64,000 nucleotides of DNA from an uncultured Pedobacter sp. (GTDB lineage Bacteria; Bacteroidota; Bacteroidia; Sphingobacteriales; Sphingobacteriaceae). The notes beneath the pieces are model-generated. The model searched no databases. It worked only from the letters and a program-made list of their open reading frames with translations, and was not told where the DNA came from. The stretch is taken from the NCBI RefSeq assembly GCF_946479715.1, contig NZ_CAMLHF010000002.1:14034-78033 (forward strand), in the 5' to 3' direction. This document shows positions 35,770 through 44,985 of the stretch, piece by piece. Within the stretch, counting starts at the first letter, position 1. Each line of letters starts with the position of its first letter. The position numbers and the translations under genes are program-made.

Positions 35770-36609
35770 TTATAATGACTGGATTTTCAGGCGTATACGG
35801 TACGAAATAACCTCAGATCCAAAAAAAATGGAGGCATGTCTGTTAAACACCTCCTCATCTCCGGAAGTGAAAAATGATTTCTTACCCTCTGTTGCAATCT
35901 TTGACGCGATCTCGGGATGATTTGCCAGATACAGCACAAGGCTGTCTGCTACAATATCACCCTGCCCCAGTAAACTTACGTTCGCTGGAAGTTTTTCTTT
36001 TATTTTAGGAATAAGCAAGGGATAATGTGTACAGGCTAAAAGAATGCAATCTATTTTGCGATCCTTCTCCAGCAATTCATTAATATATTTTTCTACAAAA
36101 TAGTCAGCCCCACGATCCAAATGCTCGTTGTTCTCCACCAATGGCACCCACATTGGGCAGCTCTGCTGAAGAACCTTTACTTCAGGAAAAAACTTATTAA
36201 TCTCTATCAGATAGGACTCGGAATTGATTGTTCCGCGGGTCCCCATGACTCCAATAGTTTTCGACGAAGTAAACTCGCCTACTACTTCTGCCGTTGGCCT
36301 GATTACACCAAGAACCCTGTTATTAGGATATTTAAAAGGTAATACATTTTGCTGTATTGAGCGAAGAGCCTTTGCTGAGGCCGTGTTGCAAGCCAGGATA
36401 ACCAATTGGCATCCCTGGGCAAATAACCATTCCACACACTCTAAGGTATACTGATATACGGTATCAAACGAGTGATCTCCATAAGGTGAACGGGCATTGT
36501 CACCAAAATAGATATAGTTGTATTGAGGTAGTTTTTGGGCTATTGATTTAAAAACGGTTAAACCACCATAACCAGAGTCGAAAACACCAATGGAATGTTT
36601 AGTATTCAT
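35770..36609 (-). CDS. murI: Glutamate racemase
   Basis: Makes D-glutamate for peptidoglycan. The 279-residue protein has the acid/base residues in VFDSGYGGLTVF, the two catalytic cysteines in LACNTASAKALR and LACTHYPLL, and EVVG/GTRGT motifs. ATG at 36607-36609 is chosen because an upstream in-frame GTG (36637-36639) falls inside the terminator of the preceding gene. It follows the Skp-like genes in an envelope-biogenesis cluster. Confidence 0.94.
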   Translation of the reverse strand: MNTKHSIGVFDSGYGGLTVFKSIAQKLPQYNYIYFGDNARSPYGDHSFDTVYQYTLECVEWLFAQGCQLVILACNTASAKALRSIQQNVLPFKYPNNRVLGVIRPTAEVVGEFTSSKTIGVMGTRGTINSESYLIEINKFFPEVKVLQQSCPMWVPLVENNEHLDRGADYFVEKYINELLEKDRKIDCILLACTHYPLLIPKIKEKLPANVSLLGQGDIVADSLVLYLANHPEIASKIATEGKKSFFTSGDEEVFNRHASIFFGSEVISYRIRLKIQSL

Positions 36610-36620
36610 TGCAAAGAAAA

Positions 36621-36648
36621 CGGGATTGAGTTTTATCACTCAATCCCG
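36621..36648 (-). terminator. Intrinsic terminator after the OmpH/Skp genes
   Basis: Perfect 10-bp arms CGGGATTGAG/CTCAATCCCG with an 8-nt loop, followed on the minus strand by a TTTTCTTT run. It ends 11 bp before the murI ATG. Confidence 0.85.
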
Positions 36649-36715
36649 CAATTTAAATATTTTTTCCTCTACTAACTGTTTTCTTTCGAATGTTGCGACA
36701 GAGGTTTGATTTTCA

Positions 36716-37279
36716 CTATTTTTTAGGAGCAGGAGTTGTTGCAGTCGCAGCAATACCTAACTTAGTTTTAACAAGAGGTGTAATATCTTCGCCACCATCC
36801 CAGTAAACTAATCCCTGATTTGCGGTATCAAATACATAAGTATAACCTTTTTCTTTCGAAACTGCTTTGATTGCAGCATCAGCTTTTACCTGAATAGGGT
36901 TAAAAAGTTCTGCATTTTTTGTTTCTAATTCTTGCTGAGCTTTTGTTCTTGCGTCAGTAATACGTTTTTCTAAGTCTTGCAATTCAGCTCCCATTGTTTG
37001 TAATTCTTTACCAACAGTTTCCTTATTTGCTTCACTCATGGTTTTTTCTTTGTCCTGAGCAGCTTTAAGTTTAGTCTGGTATTCAGAAATCATTTTATCA
37101 ATATCAGCAGTTTTCGTTTTTTGAAAGGCCTCCAATGTGGTTCTGGCAGTTTTAACTTCAGGCATTGCTTCAATAATAGCTGCTGAATTCAAGTGTGCCA
37201 ATTTTTGTTGTGCATTTGCGATGTTGACAGTGAACAATAAGCCAGCTGTTACAAAAAATGCGTTCATTAACTTTCTCAT
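36716..37279 (-). CDS. OmpH/Skp-family periplasmic chaperone (second copy)
   Basis: Periplasmic holdase for outer-membrane proteins, 187 residues. Signal peptide to about residue 23 (NIANAQ), a first strand KLAHLNSAAII, then a long coiled-coil arm (about 45-125, rich in Lys, Glu, Gln and Ala), and a closing region (YTYVFDTANQGLVYW). The tail (GIAATATTPAPKK) is low complexity. Lies 45 bp downstream of a second Skp-like gene and after bamA, the classic grouping. Confidence 0.92.
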   Translation of the reverse strand: MRKLMNAFFVTAGLLFTVNIANAQQKLAHLNSAAIIEAMPEVKTARTTLEAFQKTKTADIDKMISEYQTKLKAAQDKEKTMSEANKETVGKELQTMGAELQDLEKRITDARTKAQQELETKNAELFNPIQVKADAAIKAVSKEKGYTYVFDTANQGLVYWDGGEDITPLVKTKLGIAATATTPAPKK

Positions 37280-37324
37280 CTTTATTTTTCTTAATAATTG
37301 TTTTTAATTTATCTATTTGTGTGT

Positions 37325-37855
37325 TTATTTCAGCGTCGTTCCAGGTTTGAAACCTAATCTTACAATAACATCGTTACTTACATCATAAGTACTACTTGCG
37401 TATATCATCATTGTGGCTTCACTGCTCTTATCAAATATGAAATCAAGGAGCTTAACTTTCGCTATTTCAGAAATTGCTTTTGTAACCTTATCCTGAATCG
37501 GATTTAGCAATTTCGAACGGGTCTGAAAAAGATCTCCTTCAGGACCAAATATTTTACGTTGAAAATCTTTAGCCGCTTTTTCCTTTTCAATGATCTCATT
37601 CTCTCTCCTTTTGCGCATGTCTTCAGTTAACAATACCTGATCTGCCTGATAAGCCTTATACATCTTATCTATTTCGGTAAAGTTAGCATCGACCTTCTCT
37701 TGCCATTGCTGAGACAGCACATTCATTTGATCCAGTGCAGATTTATACTCGGGTAAATGTTTAAGTATATATTCTGTATCTACGTATGCAAACTTTTGTG
37801 CAAATGCCCCAAACCCGGTAAAGAGCAAAAAGCATATTAAAAAGTATTTTTTCAT
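37325..37855 (-). CDS. OmpH/Skp-family periplasmic chaperone (first copy)
   Basis: A 176-residue protein with signal peptide MKKYFLICFLLFTGFGAFAQ. FAYVDTEYILKHLPEYKSAL is the family N-terminal strand and helix, followed by a coiled-coil (about 45-120) and the C-terminal strand LDFIFDKSS. An ATG four codons upstream (37865-37867) is also possible. 19 bp after bamA and presumably co-transcribed with it. Confidence 0.91.
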   Translation of the reverse strand: MKKYFLICFLLFTGFGAFAQKFAYVDTEYILKHLPEYKSALDQMNVLSQQWQEKVDANFTEIDKMYKAYQADQVLLTEDMRKRRENEIIEKEKAAKDFQRKIFGPEGDLFQTRSKLLNPIQDKVTKAISEIAKVKLLDFIFDKSSEATMMIYASSTYDVSNDVIVRLGFKPGTTLK

Positions 37856-37874
37856 TTCTAAAAGCATTAATTAA

Positions 37875-40415
37875 TTAAAGTCCTCCCAATTGTTGTGCAA
37901 TACTGAAAGTGAAGTTTTGTTTTCCACCATCAACAATTCCTGGAATTTTATCAAAGGCATGCCCATAATCAATTCCCAACATTCCAAATATCGGTAAAAA
38001 TATTCTAGCACCAACACCTGCAGTCCTTCTAATGTTAAAAGGGTTAAAATCTCCAAACTTGTTCCACGTATTACCACCTTCAGCAAATGCTACAATAAAT
38101 GCAGTTGCTTGTTGACTTGCAATCACTGGATATCTTAATTCCATAACATACTTGGTAAATATAGGACTTCCTGAATTTTGTGCAATATTTGCATCAGATC
38201 CTTGTGGAATTACAGCATTATTTGCATATCCACGCATTTTAATTACTTCTGAACCTTGTAAGAAATCAAATCCCTGCATACCATCACCCCCTAATTTAAA
38301 ACGTTCAAATGCCGATTCTCCAACTGCCGAGTTGTATGTTCCTAAGAAACCAAACTGAGCTTGTGCCATCACAACAAATTTACCAGCCAATCTTTGGAAC
38401 CACTGAGACTCAAACTTCCATTTGTGATACTCTGTAAATTTATAACGTTGTTTATCAGATGCTGTTGCATAATTAATATTATTCAAAAGAGAGTATGGAG
38501 GCGTTGCCTGAATAGTGAACTTAAAGTAAGAACCCTCTGTTGGGAAAATCTGATGATTTCTTGAATCCCTGCTTAGCTCTTGAGTTAAGTTAAGGTTGTA
38601 AGAAGTTCCTGTACTGAACAAATACCCTGGATAGTTATTTAAGATATATTGTTGAACATTAATAGCATGTGTTAACTGGAAATAGTTATCAGGGAAATTC
38701 AACCTTCTACCCAAACTAACAGTCACACCATTTAAACGAATCTTTTGGAACCTGCTATCAGCAGCTTTCAAACCATTTGATTGTAATGAGGTAAATGCAC
38801 TTACGCCAAAGCTGATTGGTTTCTTGCCACCAAGCCAAGGCTCAGAGAAAGAGAAACTGTAAGATTGATAATACTTACCGTTTGTTTGCCCACGAAGACT
38901 TAATTTCTGACCATCACCTTTAGGCAAAGGTTTGTAAGCATCCAGATTAAATATGTTTTTTAATGAGAAGTTGTTAAAGGTAAGTCCTAATGTTCCAATG
39001 ATGTTACCTCCACCAAAACCACCAGACAATTCGATCTGATCGGAAGGTTTTTCTTCAACAGCATATTCGATATCTACTGTCCCATCAGCCGGATTTGGTT
39101 TAGGAGTTGGCACCGTTTTAGATTCATCAAAGTTACCAAGTTGTCCAATCTCACGAACAGTACGGATCAATAAATCCTTTGAAAATTTTTCTCCTGGTTT
39201 GGTACGAATCTCCCTTAATACTACCCTATCATTTGTTATGGTATTTCCTTTTAAAGTAATACGATTATTGGTATACTGAGGTCCTTCATAAATGCGCATT
39301 TCAACATCAACAGTATCACCATGAATTTTGGTCTGTACAGGATCAACATTGAAAGTCAAATAACCATCGTTAAGATAAATACTTGAAACATCATCCCCAT
39401 TTGCGCTTCCTCTTAATTTCTTTTCAAGCTTTTCTTCACTAAACACCTCTCCCTTTTCAATACCAAAAGTCTTTTCTAAGATCTCTGTTGTATACTTAGC
39501 ATTTCCTGCCCAGGTTATATCACCAAAGTAATATTTAGGACCTTCATACACATCTATATTGATACCAATTGCTTTATCACTATACTGAAAAATGCTATCT
39601 TTAAGAATAACCGCATCACGATAGCCTTTATCCTGCATCTTGGCAATAAGCGTTACTTTATCTTCATCGTATTTTTCCTTGTTGAATTTTCCGGAGCCAA
39701 ATACTTTATAGAATGCCTGTTGCTTTGTTTTCTTTAAAAACTTACGCAGTTTAGCAGATGAAAAATCCTTATTTCCTGTAAAGTTTATCTCATGAACCTT
39801 TACTTTTCGGCCCTTATCAACAAACACCTGCAGAATCATTCCATTCTCCAAACTTGGATCAGGTTTTGTTTTATACTCTACCGTAGTAAAGAAGTAGCCT
39901 TTACCTAAAAGGAACTTCTTTATTGTTGCAGTTGTTGAATTGTATAAATTATCATTGATAATAGATTTCCCGCTTTTCTCATTTAATTTCTCCATGATGT
40001 CAGTCTTTTGAGACTTACTCACGCCATTAATTTCAAATGAACTTAAACGCGGTCGTTCAACCACTTCAATGTCAAAATAAACAGTATCCTCTACAATTTT
40101 AGCAATATCTAACTGCACATCATCAAATAAGCCTTGAGCCCATAAGGTCTTAATTGCATTGGCTGTTGCCTCACCTGGCAATACAATACGTTCTCCCTTT
40201 ATCAATTTAGATAAAGTAATGATTACATCCTTGTCAATGAAATGAGTTCCGGTAAGGGTAGTACCTCCAATAATGTACTCTTTTGGATTAAAATAATCCA
40301 AGTCCAGGCCCTTAACTTTAAGGGTAGGTGGTGCAGTATTGGACGGTCGGGTAATCTGTGCCATTGTTGGTAAACCAATCAATAACAATAATATGAGTTG
40401 ATATATTCTTTTCAT
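37875..40415 (-). CDS. bamA: Outer-membrane protein assembly factor BamA
   Basis: Inserts beta-barrel proteins into the outer membrane. The 846 residues comprise a signal peptide (to GLPTMAQ, residue 20), about five POTRA domains (35-440, recurring patterns such as FEINGVSKSQ, VHEINFTGNKDF and ITLKGNTIT), and a 16-strand barrel ending in an aromatic-rich strand. The barrel has the GGVGARIFLPIFGMLGIDYGHAF-type end (here VGARIFLPIFGMLGIDYG). It follows uppS by 63 bp and precedes two Skp genes, an order seen in many Bacteroidota. Confidence 0.96.
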   Translation of the reverse strand: MKRIYQLILLLLIGLPTMAQITRPSNTAPPTLKVKGLDLDYFNPKEYIIGGTTLTGTHFIDKDVIITLSKLIKGERIVLPGEATANAIKTLWAQGLFDDVQLDIAKIVEDTVYFDIEVVERPRLSSFEINGVSKSQKTDIMEKLNEKSGKSIINDNLYNSTTATIKKFLLGKGYFFTTVEYKTKPDPSLENGMILQVFVDKGRKVKVHEINFTGNKDFSSAKLRKFLKKTKQQAFYKVFGSGKFNKEKYDEDKVTLIAKMQDKGYRDAVILKDSIFQYSDKAIGINIDVYEGPKYYFGDITWAGNAKYTTEILEKTFGIEKGEVFSEEKLEKKLRGSANGDDVSSIYLNDGYLTFNVDPVQTKIHGDTVDVEMRIYEGPQYTNNRITLKGNTITNDRVVLREIRTKPGEKFSKDLLIRTVREIGQLGNFDESKTVPTPKPNPADGTVDIEYAVEEKPSDQIELSGGFGGGNIIGTLGLTFNNFSLKNIFNLDAYKPLPKGDGQKLSLRGQTNGKYYQSYSFSFSEPWLGGKKPISFGVSAFTSLQSNGLKAADSRFQKIRLNGVTVSLGRRLNFPDNYFQLTHAINVQQYILNNYPGYLFSTGTSYNLNLTQELSRDSRNHQIFPTEGSYFKFTIQATPPYSLLNNINYATASDKQRYKFTEYHKWKFESQWFQRLAGKFVVMAQAQFGFLGTYNSAVGESAFERFKLGGDGMQGFDFLQGSEVIKMRGYANNAVIPQGSDANIAQNSGSPIFTKYVMELRYPVIASQQATAFIVAFAEGGNTWNKFGDFNPFNIRRTAGVGARIFLPIFGMLGIDYGHAFDKIPGIVDGGKQNFTFSIAQQLGGL

Positions 40416-40478
40416 TTACAATCTAAAAATCGATGCTAAGTTAATTTAAACACATGTTAAAAAGTGTTAAAAGTAAAA

Positions 40479-41219
40479 TTAGTTCAATTGTTCACTAATT
40501 TTACCAAAGCGGCGTTCGCGTTTTTGATAGTCTACAATAGCCTCAAAAAGGTCTTCTCGCCTGAAGTCGGGCCATAGTGTTTCAGTAAAATAAAGTTCTG
40601 TATAGGCCATTTGCCATAACAGGAAATTACTCACTCTATGCTCGCCGCTTGTTCTGATCATGAGTTCAGGATCAGGGATGTTTACTGTTGTTAACTCAGC
40701 TGCAAAATTTTCTTCATTAATGTCTTCAATATTTAATTTCTGGTCTTTAACCTTCTGTGCCAGTTTCTTAGCGGCATCAATGATCTCCCATTTAGCACTA
40801 TAGCTTAATGCCAATGTTAAAGTACAGCGGGTGTTTTTTGCTGTCTTTTCCATAGCACTGTGTAAGTCATCAATACATTTTTGGGGTAACGACGCAATGT
40901 CACCTATTGCATTTAACCTAATGTTATTTTTGTTAAGAGTAGCCGTTTCCTGATTGATTGTTGATATCAACAACTCCATCAAGGCATTAACTTCTTCAAT
41001 AGGCCTGTTCCAGTTTTCTGTTGAAAAGGCGTAAACAGTTAAATATTTTATTCCTATATCAGCGCAACCCTCTACAATATCTTTTACAGACAGCACACCA
41101 CTTTCATGACCGAAGTGTCTGAATTTCCCCTGATTTTTTGCCCATCGCCCATTTCCATCCATGATGATGGCAATGTGCTCTGGTAAGCGTGTTACGTCGA
41201 TTTGTTCTTTAAATCCCAT
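40479..41219 (-). CDS. uppS: Undecaprenyl diphosphate synthase (isoprenyl transferase)
   Basis: Cis-prenyltransferase making the C55 carrier lipid for cell-wall synthesis. The 246-residue protein starts at MGFKEQID, with the catalytic Asp in IMDGNGRWAK (about 16-25), plus FSTENWNRP and the C-terminal RTSGEHRVSNFLLWQ and WPDF motifs. A TTG start 22 codons upstream would overlap the preceding gene and add a non-family extension, so ATG 41217-41219 is used. Confidence 0.95.
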   Translation of the reverse strand: MGFKEQIDVTRLPEHIAIIMDGNGRWAKNQGKFRHFGHESGVLSVKDIVEGCADIGIKYLTVYAFSTENWNRPIEEVNALMELLISTINQETATLNKNNIRLNAIGDIASLPQKCIDDLHSAMEKTAKNTRCTLTLALSYSAKWEIIDAAKKLAQKVKDQKLNIEDINEENFAAELTTVNIPDPELMIRTSGEHRVSNFLLWQMAYTELYFTETLWPDFRREDLFEAIVDYQKRERRFGKISEQLN

Positions 41220-41238
41220 TAATTTCCTGCAAATATGC

Positions 41239-42054
41239 CTAAAATGTATAACATTTTTGGGACACAAAGGTATAAGATATGCCAATACCTACAAACATAT
41301 ATGTATCTCTTTTTCTAAAATCTCCTCTTTGAGTGTATTGAAAATCAGTAGAAGTACGATTTGAAGGGTTTGAAAGCAATTTACTAATAGCTCCATTTGG
41401 CTCGTTATCCCAATGTGCCATGTTTGGATATAAGCCACTAACATCATCCAGATAATCAGTATAGGCTGTTCTATAACCGATCTGGCTAAATAAGCCCCAG
41501 TTTTCTTTCAATTTTACTTTTACTCCTATCCCATAAGGAACTGTTAGTGCGTAATTTCTGTAAGATACATTTTGTCCTTCTGTATGATAATCTCTCAAAT
41601 TATATTTTTTATCTTCCAATCCCACAACGCCTGAGTATCTGGCTGTAGGATTATACAATACTCCTCCTATTCCTGTAAAAATATATGGCGAGAATGTCTT
41701 TGTGCCTCCTCCTGCAAAGTATTCAAAAAAATTGAAGTCCACCTGCAGGCTCACCTCATTTAATGGAGTGCTAAAGTTAAGCCCTCTATTTCTAAAATGC
41801 TCATTATCAGATTTTGTATCATCTGCCTTTATCTTTCCATATGTATAATGAAGTCCAACGGCCCAATATGGATCTATATTTACTTTCACAAAAGCTCCGG
41901 CCGAGATACCACTTATTTTTAGCGGTTTGTTTTGATTCAAATCCCCTAAATAACCTGCTCCACCAGCAACTGCACCCACCTCAAAAACCTGGGCCTTTGC
42001 ACTGATTCCACAAAGAAACATCGCAAGAAAATAAACAAGTTGTTTCTTATCCAT
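41239..42054 (-). CDS. DUF6089-type outer-membrane beta-barrel protein
   Basis: A 271-residue secreted protein: signal peptide to about residue 22 (GISAKAQ), then alternating-hydrophobicity strands of an 8-10-strand barrel (VFEVGAVAGGAGYLGDLNQNK, GLHYTYGKI, GIGVKVKLKENWGLFSQIGYR). It matches what I recall of the DUF6089 family, regularly placed between nadK and uppS in this phylum. Function unknown; the conserved position next to bamA suggests a part in envelope biogenesis. Only 1 bp separates it from nadK. Confidence 0.85.
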   Translation of the reverse strand: MDKKQLVYFLAMFLCGISAKAQVFEVGAVAGGAGYLGDLNQNKPLKISGISAGAFVKVNIDPYWAVGLHYTYGKIKADDTKSDNEHFRNRGLNFSTPLNEVSLQVDFNFFEYFAGGGTKTFSPYIFTGIGGVLYNPTARYSGVVGLEDKKYNLRDYHTEGQNVSYRNYALTVPYGIGVKVKLKENWGLFSQIGYRTAYTDYLDDVSGLYPNMAHWDNEPNGAISKLLSNPSNRTSTDFQYTQRGDFRKRDTYMFVGIGISYTFVSQKCYTF

Positions 42055-42055
42055 T

Positions 42056-42937
42056 CTAATAATTCCGGGTATCTATACCCCAAAGCAATTTATTCCTTAA
42101 AGTTGTTAAGTAGGTTTCGTTATTAAGCCTGATTAAATTTACATGAAAGCTGGCTTTATTCAGTATTATTTTAACAGACTTGTCTACTGTTTCTGTTCTT
42201 GAATCGCAGGAAACTAAAAATTTGGAGCTTCTTGCCTCAATTTCAAAAGTTAACGACACATCGTCAGGAATAATCACCGGCCTTACATTCAAATTATGAG
42301 GCGCAATTGGCGTAATAACAAAATTTTGTGAACTTGGATAAATAATCGGGCCACCGCAGCTTAGTGAATAAGCTGTGGAACCAGTTGGTGTGGCAATAAT
42401 TAATCCATCTGCCCAATAAGAGTTGACAAACTCATTGTTCATATAAGCATGAATAATCATCATGGCTGAGTTATCTCTTCTATGAATCGTAATGTCGTTC
42501 AGGGCAAAGTTTTCATCACCAAACAACCCATGCTTAGAAGTTAAGCTCAACAAACTTCTTTTATCCAAGGTAAATTCTCGATTGTGCAGTGCCTCAAAGG
42601 CTTTCTTTATTTCATCCTTATTGATACTTGCCAGGAAGCCCAAACGCCCAAAATTAATCCCTATTACAGGAATTCCTGAGTCGCGGATTAGTGACAAAGT
42701 ATCCAGCAAAGTTCCATCACCACCTAAGCTCAACAACACATCCGTTTCACCCAGAAGATCGTCGTGACAGGTAAAAACCTGCATATTGGCTGGCAATTTG
42801 ATTTTATCTTTTACAAAATCAAGGTATTTATCGTAAACCAGAATTGGGCTTTTATAACTATCGAGAACATTAAATACTTCCTGCACATAAGGCAATACAC
42901 TATTATTGAACTCTCTACCGTAAATTGCAATCTTCAT
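42056..42937 (-). CDS. nadK: NAD kinase
   Basis: Phosphorylates NAD to NADP. The 293 residues include the GGDGT motif (LSLGGDGTLLDTLSL, about 71-85) and the conserved ATPTGSTAYSLSCGGPI segment. Length is typical. It is followed at 1 bp by the DUF6089 gene and preceded by the CBS-domain gene (45 bp). Confidence 0.96.
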   Translation of the reverse strand: MKIAIYGREFNNSVLPYVQEVFNVLDSYKSPILVYDKYLDFVKDKIKLPANMQVFTCHDDLLGETDVLLSLGGDGTLLDTLSLIRDSGIPVIGINFGRLGFLASINKDEIKKAFEALHNREFTLDKRSLLSLTSKHGLFGDENFALNDITIHRRDNSAMMIIHAYMNNEFVNSYWADGLIIATPTGSTAYSLSCGGPIIYPSSQNFVITPIAPHNLNVRPVIIPDDVSLTFEIEARSSKFLVSCDSRTETVDKSVKIILNKASFHVNLIRLNNETYLTTLRNKLLWGIDTRNY

Positions 42938-42982
42938 TAATGTATTTTCATTTTGCGGTTATGGAATTTGTATAAACCCTGG

Positions 42983-43645
42983 TTATACATTTAAATAATT
43001 CATAAATGAATTAAATCTATCTTCAGTACCATTGTCTGATATGGTGCTGTTAAATACTGCCTTAACCTGGTAATCGTAGCGTTCAAAAGAAGCTATTATT
43101 CCTGAAAGATCAGTTTTATTAATTTTCAAAGTGACTTCTAATCTGGTAGAATCTGGAAAGGATTGCACGTACGATGAGAGGATTTGAGCATTATCTGCTT
43201 CAACAATCTGCGCCATATGCGACAATGAGTTGTTCCTATTACTTATTTCCAAAACAATTATGCCGCCGTACTCCTTTACCGCAAAGATATTTGAGGTGTA
43301 CTCTAAAAGATTGTTTATTGATATCAGGCCTAAATAATTCTTTTTATAGTCCAATACAGGAACTACTGATAAGTGTAGCTGATTAAACAACCTTATGATA
43401 TCATAAACATGAACATCTTCAAATACAAATGGATTTAAGATGGAAAGTGATAAACTACCGATAGGTTGTTCAACATCTCTAACTTCAATTAACTCTTCCT
43501 CAGCAACTAATCCAAGAAACTGGGTTTCGTTAACAATTGGCAAATGGTACAATTTGAACTCAGCCATTCTATCCAAAGATTTCTGAACCGAATCAGACGT
43601 CTTTAGCGGTGGTATTGAATTAGATATGAGTTCAGATGCAAACAT
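42983..43645 (-). CDS. CBS-domain protein (AcuB-like)
   Basis: A 220-residue cytoplasmic protein with two CBS motifs in tandem (about 5-60 and 75-135: SVQKSLDRMAEFKLYHLPIVNE, then DIIRLFNQLHLSVVPVLDYKKNYLGLISINNLLEY), followed by an ACT-like C-terminal region (about 145-205). CBS pairs usually sense adenine nucleotides. Co-directional with nadK, so a link to nucleotide or NAD status is possible but speculative. Its start codon touches the stop of the alpha/beta hydrolase (1-bp overlap). Confidence 0.88.
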   Translation of the reverse strand: MFASELISNSIPPLKTSDSVQKSLDRMAEFKLYHLPIVNETQFLGLVAEEELIEVRDVEQPIGSLSLSILNPFVFEDVHVYDIIRLFNQLHLSVVPVLDYKKNYLGLISINNLLEYTSNIFAVKEYGGIIVLEISNRNNSLSHMAQIVEADNAQILSSYVQSFPDSTRLEVTLKINKTDLSGIIASFERYDYQVKAVFNSTISDNGTEDRFNSFMNYLNV

Positions 43646-44409
43646 TATTTAAGTAAAATTCTATTTAAAAACTTATCCAGATAATCATTAAAAATCTGTG
43701 GCCGTTCCATCATTGGTGCATGGCCACATAAATCTACCCAATTCAATTCTGAATTCGGCAAAAGTTGATGAAATTCTTCTGCAACTTCTGGTGGTGTTAC
43801 TTTATCTTGCTTACCCCAGATTAAAGAAACGGGTATGGTTATACGAGAAAGGTCTTTGGACATGTTATGGCGAATAGCAGATTTTGCCAATGCCAGAATT
43901 CTAATTACTCTTGAACGGTCGTTAACACTTTTATACACTTCATCGACCAGTTCTTTTGTTGCAGTTGCCGGATCGTAGAAAGTAAATTCTACTTTTTCCT
44001 TAATGTAATCATAACTCTCTCTTCGTGGGAATGACCCTCCAAAAGCATTTTCATATAGTCCAGAGCTACCGGTTAGTACAAGAGCCTTTACATGTTCCTG
44101 ATGAGAAACCGTAAACACCAGACCAACATGCCCACCAAGTGAATTACCTATCAAAACAACCTGTCCCAGTTTTTTGAATTTTATAAATCTGTGAATGTAT
44201 TTAGATAAACTTTTTACCCCGAGTGTGAGTATTGGGAGTTCATAAATAGGCAAAATTGGCACTATGACATGATAGTTTTCTTTAAAATGATCAATCACAT
44301 CCTCCCAATTGCTTAGTTCTCCCATCAAACCATGAAGTAATACCAGGGTCTCACCTTTTCCAGCTTCTATATATTTAAACCCATCTTCTTCTATTACTTC
44401 GTATCTCAT
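43645..44409 (-). CDS. Alpha/beta hydrolase
   Basis: A 254-residue hydrolase with the nucleophile elbow GNSLGG (Ser in LIGNSLGGHVG, about 88-98), an oxyanion HG at LLHGLMGELSNW, a late Asp (WGKQDKVTPPE), and His in LCGHAPMMERP. It lacks a signal peptide. Substrate not identifiable. It leads the CBS-nadK-DUF6089-uppS-bamA set. Confidence 0.88.
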   Translation of the reverse strand: MRYEVIEEDGFKYIEAGKGETLVLLHGLMGELSNWEDVIDHFKENYHVIVPILPIYELPILTLGVKSLSKYIHRFIKFKKLGQVVLIGNSLGGHVGLVFTVSHQEHVKALVLTGSSGLYENAFGGSFPRRESYDYIKEKVEFTFYDPATATKELVDEVYKSVNDRSRVIRILALAKSAIRHNMSKDLSRITIPVSLIWGKQDKVTPPEVAEEFHQLLPNSELNWVDLCGHAPMMERPQIFNDYLDKFLNRILLK

Positions 44410-44519
44410 ATTGAATATTTTGTAAGGTATGCTACTAAGTTAGTAGACTAAAATTAAATTAATGTAATTTTAAAACATTATTTTAAGAAAAAGGCTTAAT
44501 GTGCTTAATGCAACACAAT

Positions 44520-44966
44520 TTATGCCAATTGTGTTTTTACAATCTCTGCAATTAATTTACCGTCGGCTTTACCTGCCAGTTCCTTATTGGCTAGCCCCAT
44601 TACCTTACCCATTTCCTTTACAGAATTTGCACCGGAGTCCTTAATAATTTGTGCAATCACTGCTTCAACTTCAGCTCGGTCTAGTTGTTTAGGCATAAAA
44701 TTGCTGATAACCTCAATTTCTTCTTCTTCAACAGTACTCAGATCTTCTCTGCCTTGCTGTTTATAGATGTCTGCCGACTCCTTGCGTTGTTTAATTAATC
44801 TTTGTAAAATCTTAAGTTCTGCTTCTTCGGTAATTTCCTCTGATGATCCCTTTTCAGTTTTCGCCAATAACAAAGCTGCTTTTATTGCTCTTAAACCCCT
44901 AAGCCTTGCCTGGTCTTTCGCAAGCATTGCCTGTTTTATTTCCTGATCTATTGTATTAGCTATCAT
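44520..44966 (-). CDS. GatB/YqeY-domain protein
   Basis: A 148-residue helical protein of the YqeY family, related to the C-terminal tRNA-recognition domain of GatB. Family marks: LRAIKAALLLAKTEKGSSEE, LIKQRKESADIYKQQGREDL, NFMPKQL, and the closing VMGLANKELAGKADGKLIAEIVK. Function not well established; a role in tRNA-dependent amidation or in cell envelope growth is suggested for relatives. Follows the SDR gene by 19 bp. Confidence 0.92.
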   Translation of the reverse strand: MIANTIDQEIKQAMLAKDQARLRGLRAIKAALLLAKTEKGSSEEITEEAELKILQRLIKQRKESADIYKQQGREDLSTVEEEEIEVISNFMPKQLDRAEVEAVIAQIIKDSGANSVKEMGKVMGLANKELAGKADGKLIAEIVKTQLA

Positions 44967-44985
44967 ATGATTTTCTGTTAGTATT

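Noticed and set aside
36610..36639. N-terminally extended murI using a GTG start
   Set aside because: The extra codons lie inside a perfect terminator hairpin of the preceding gene, and the family start corresponds to the ATG at 36609.
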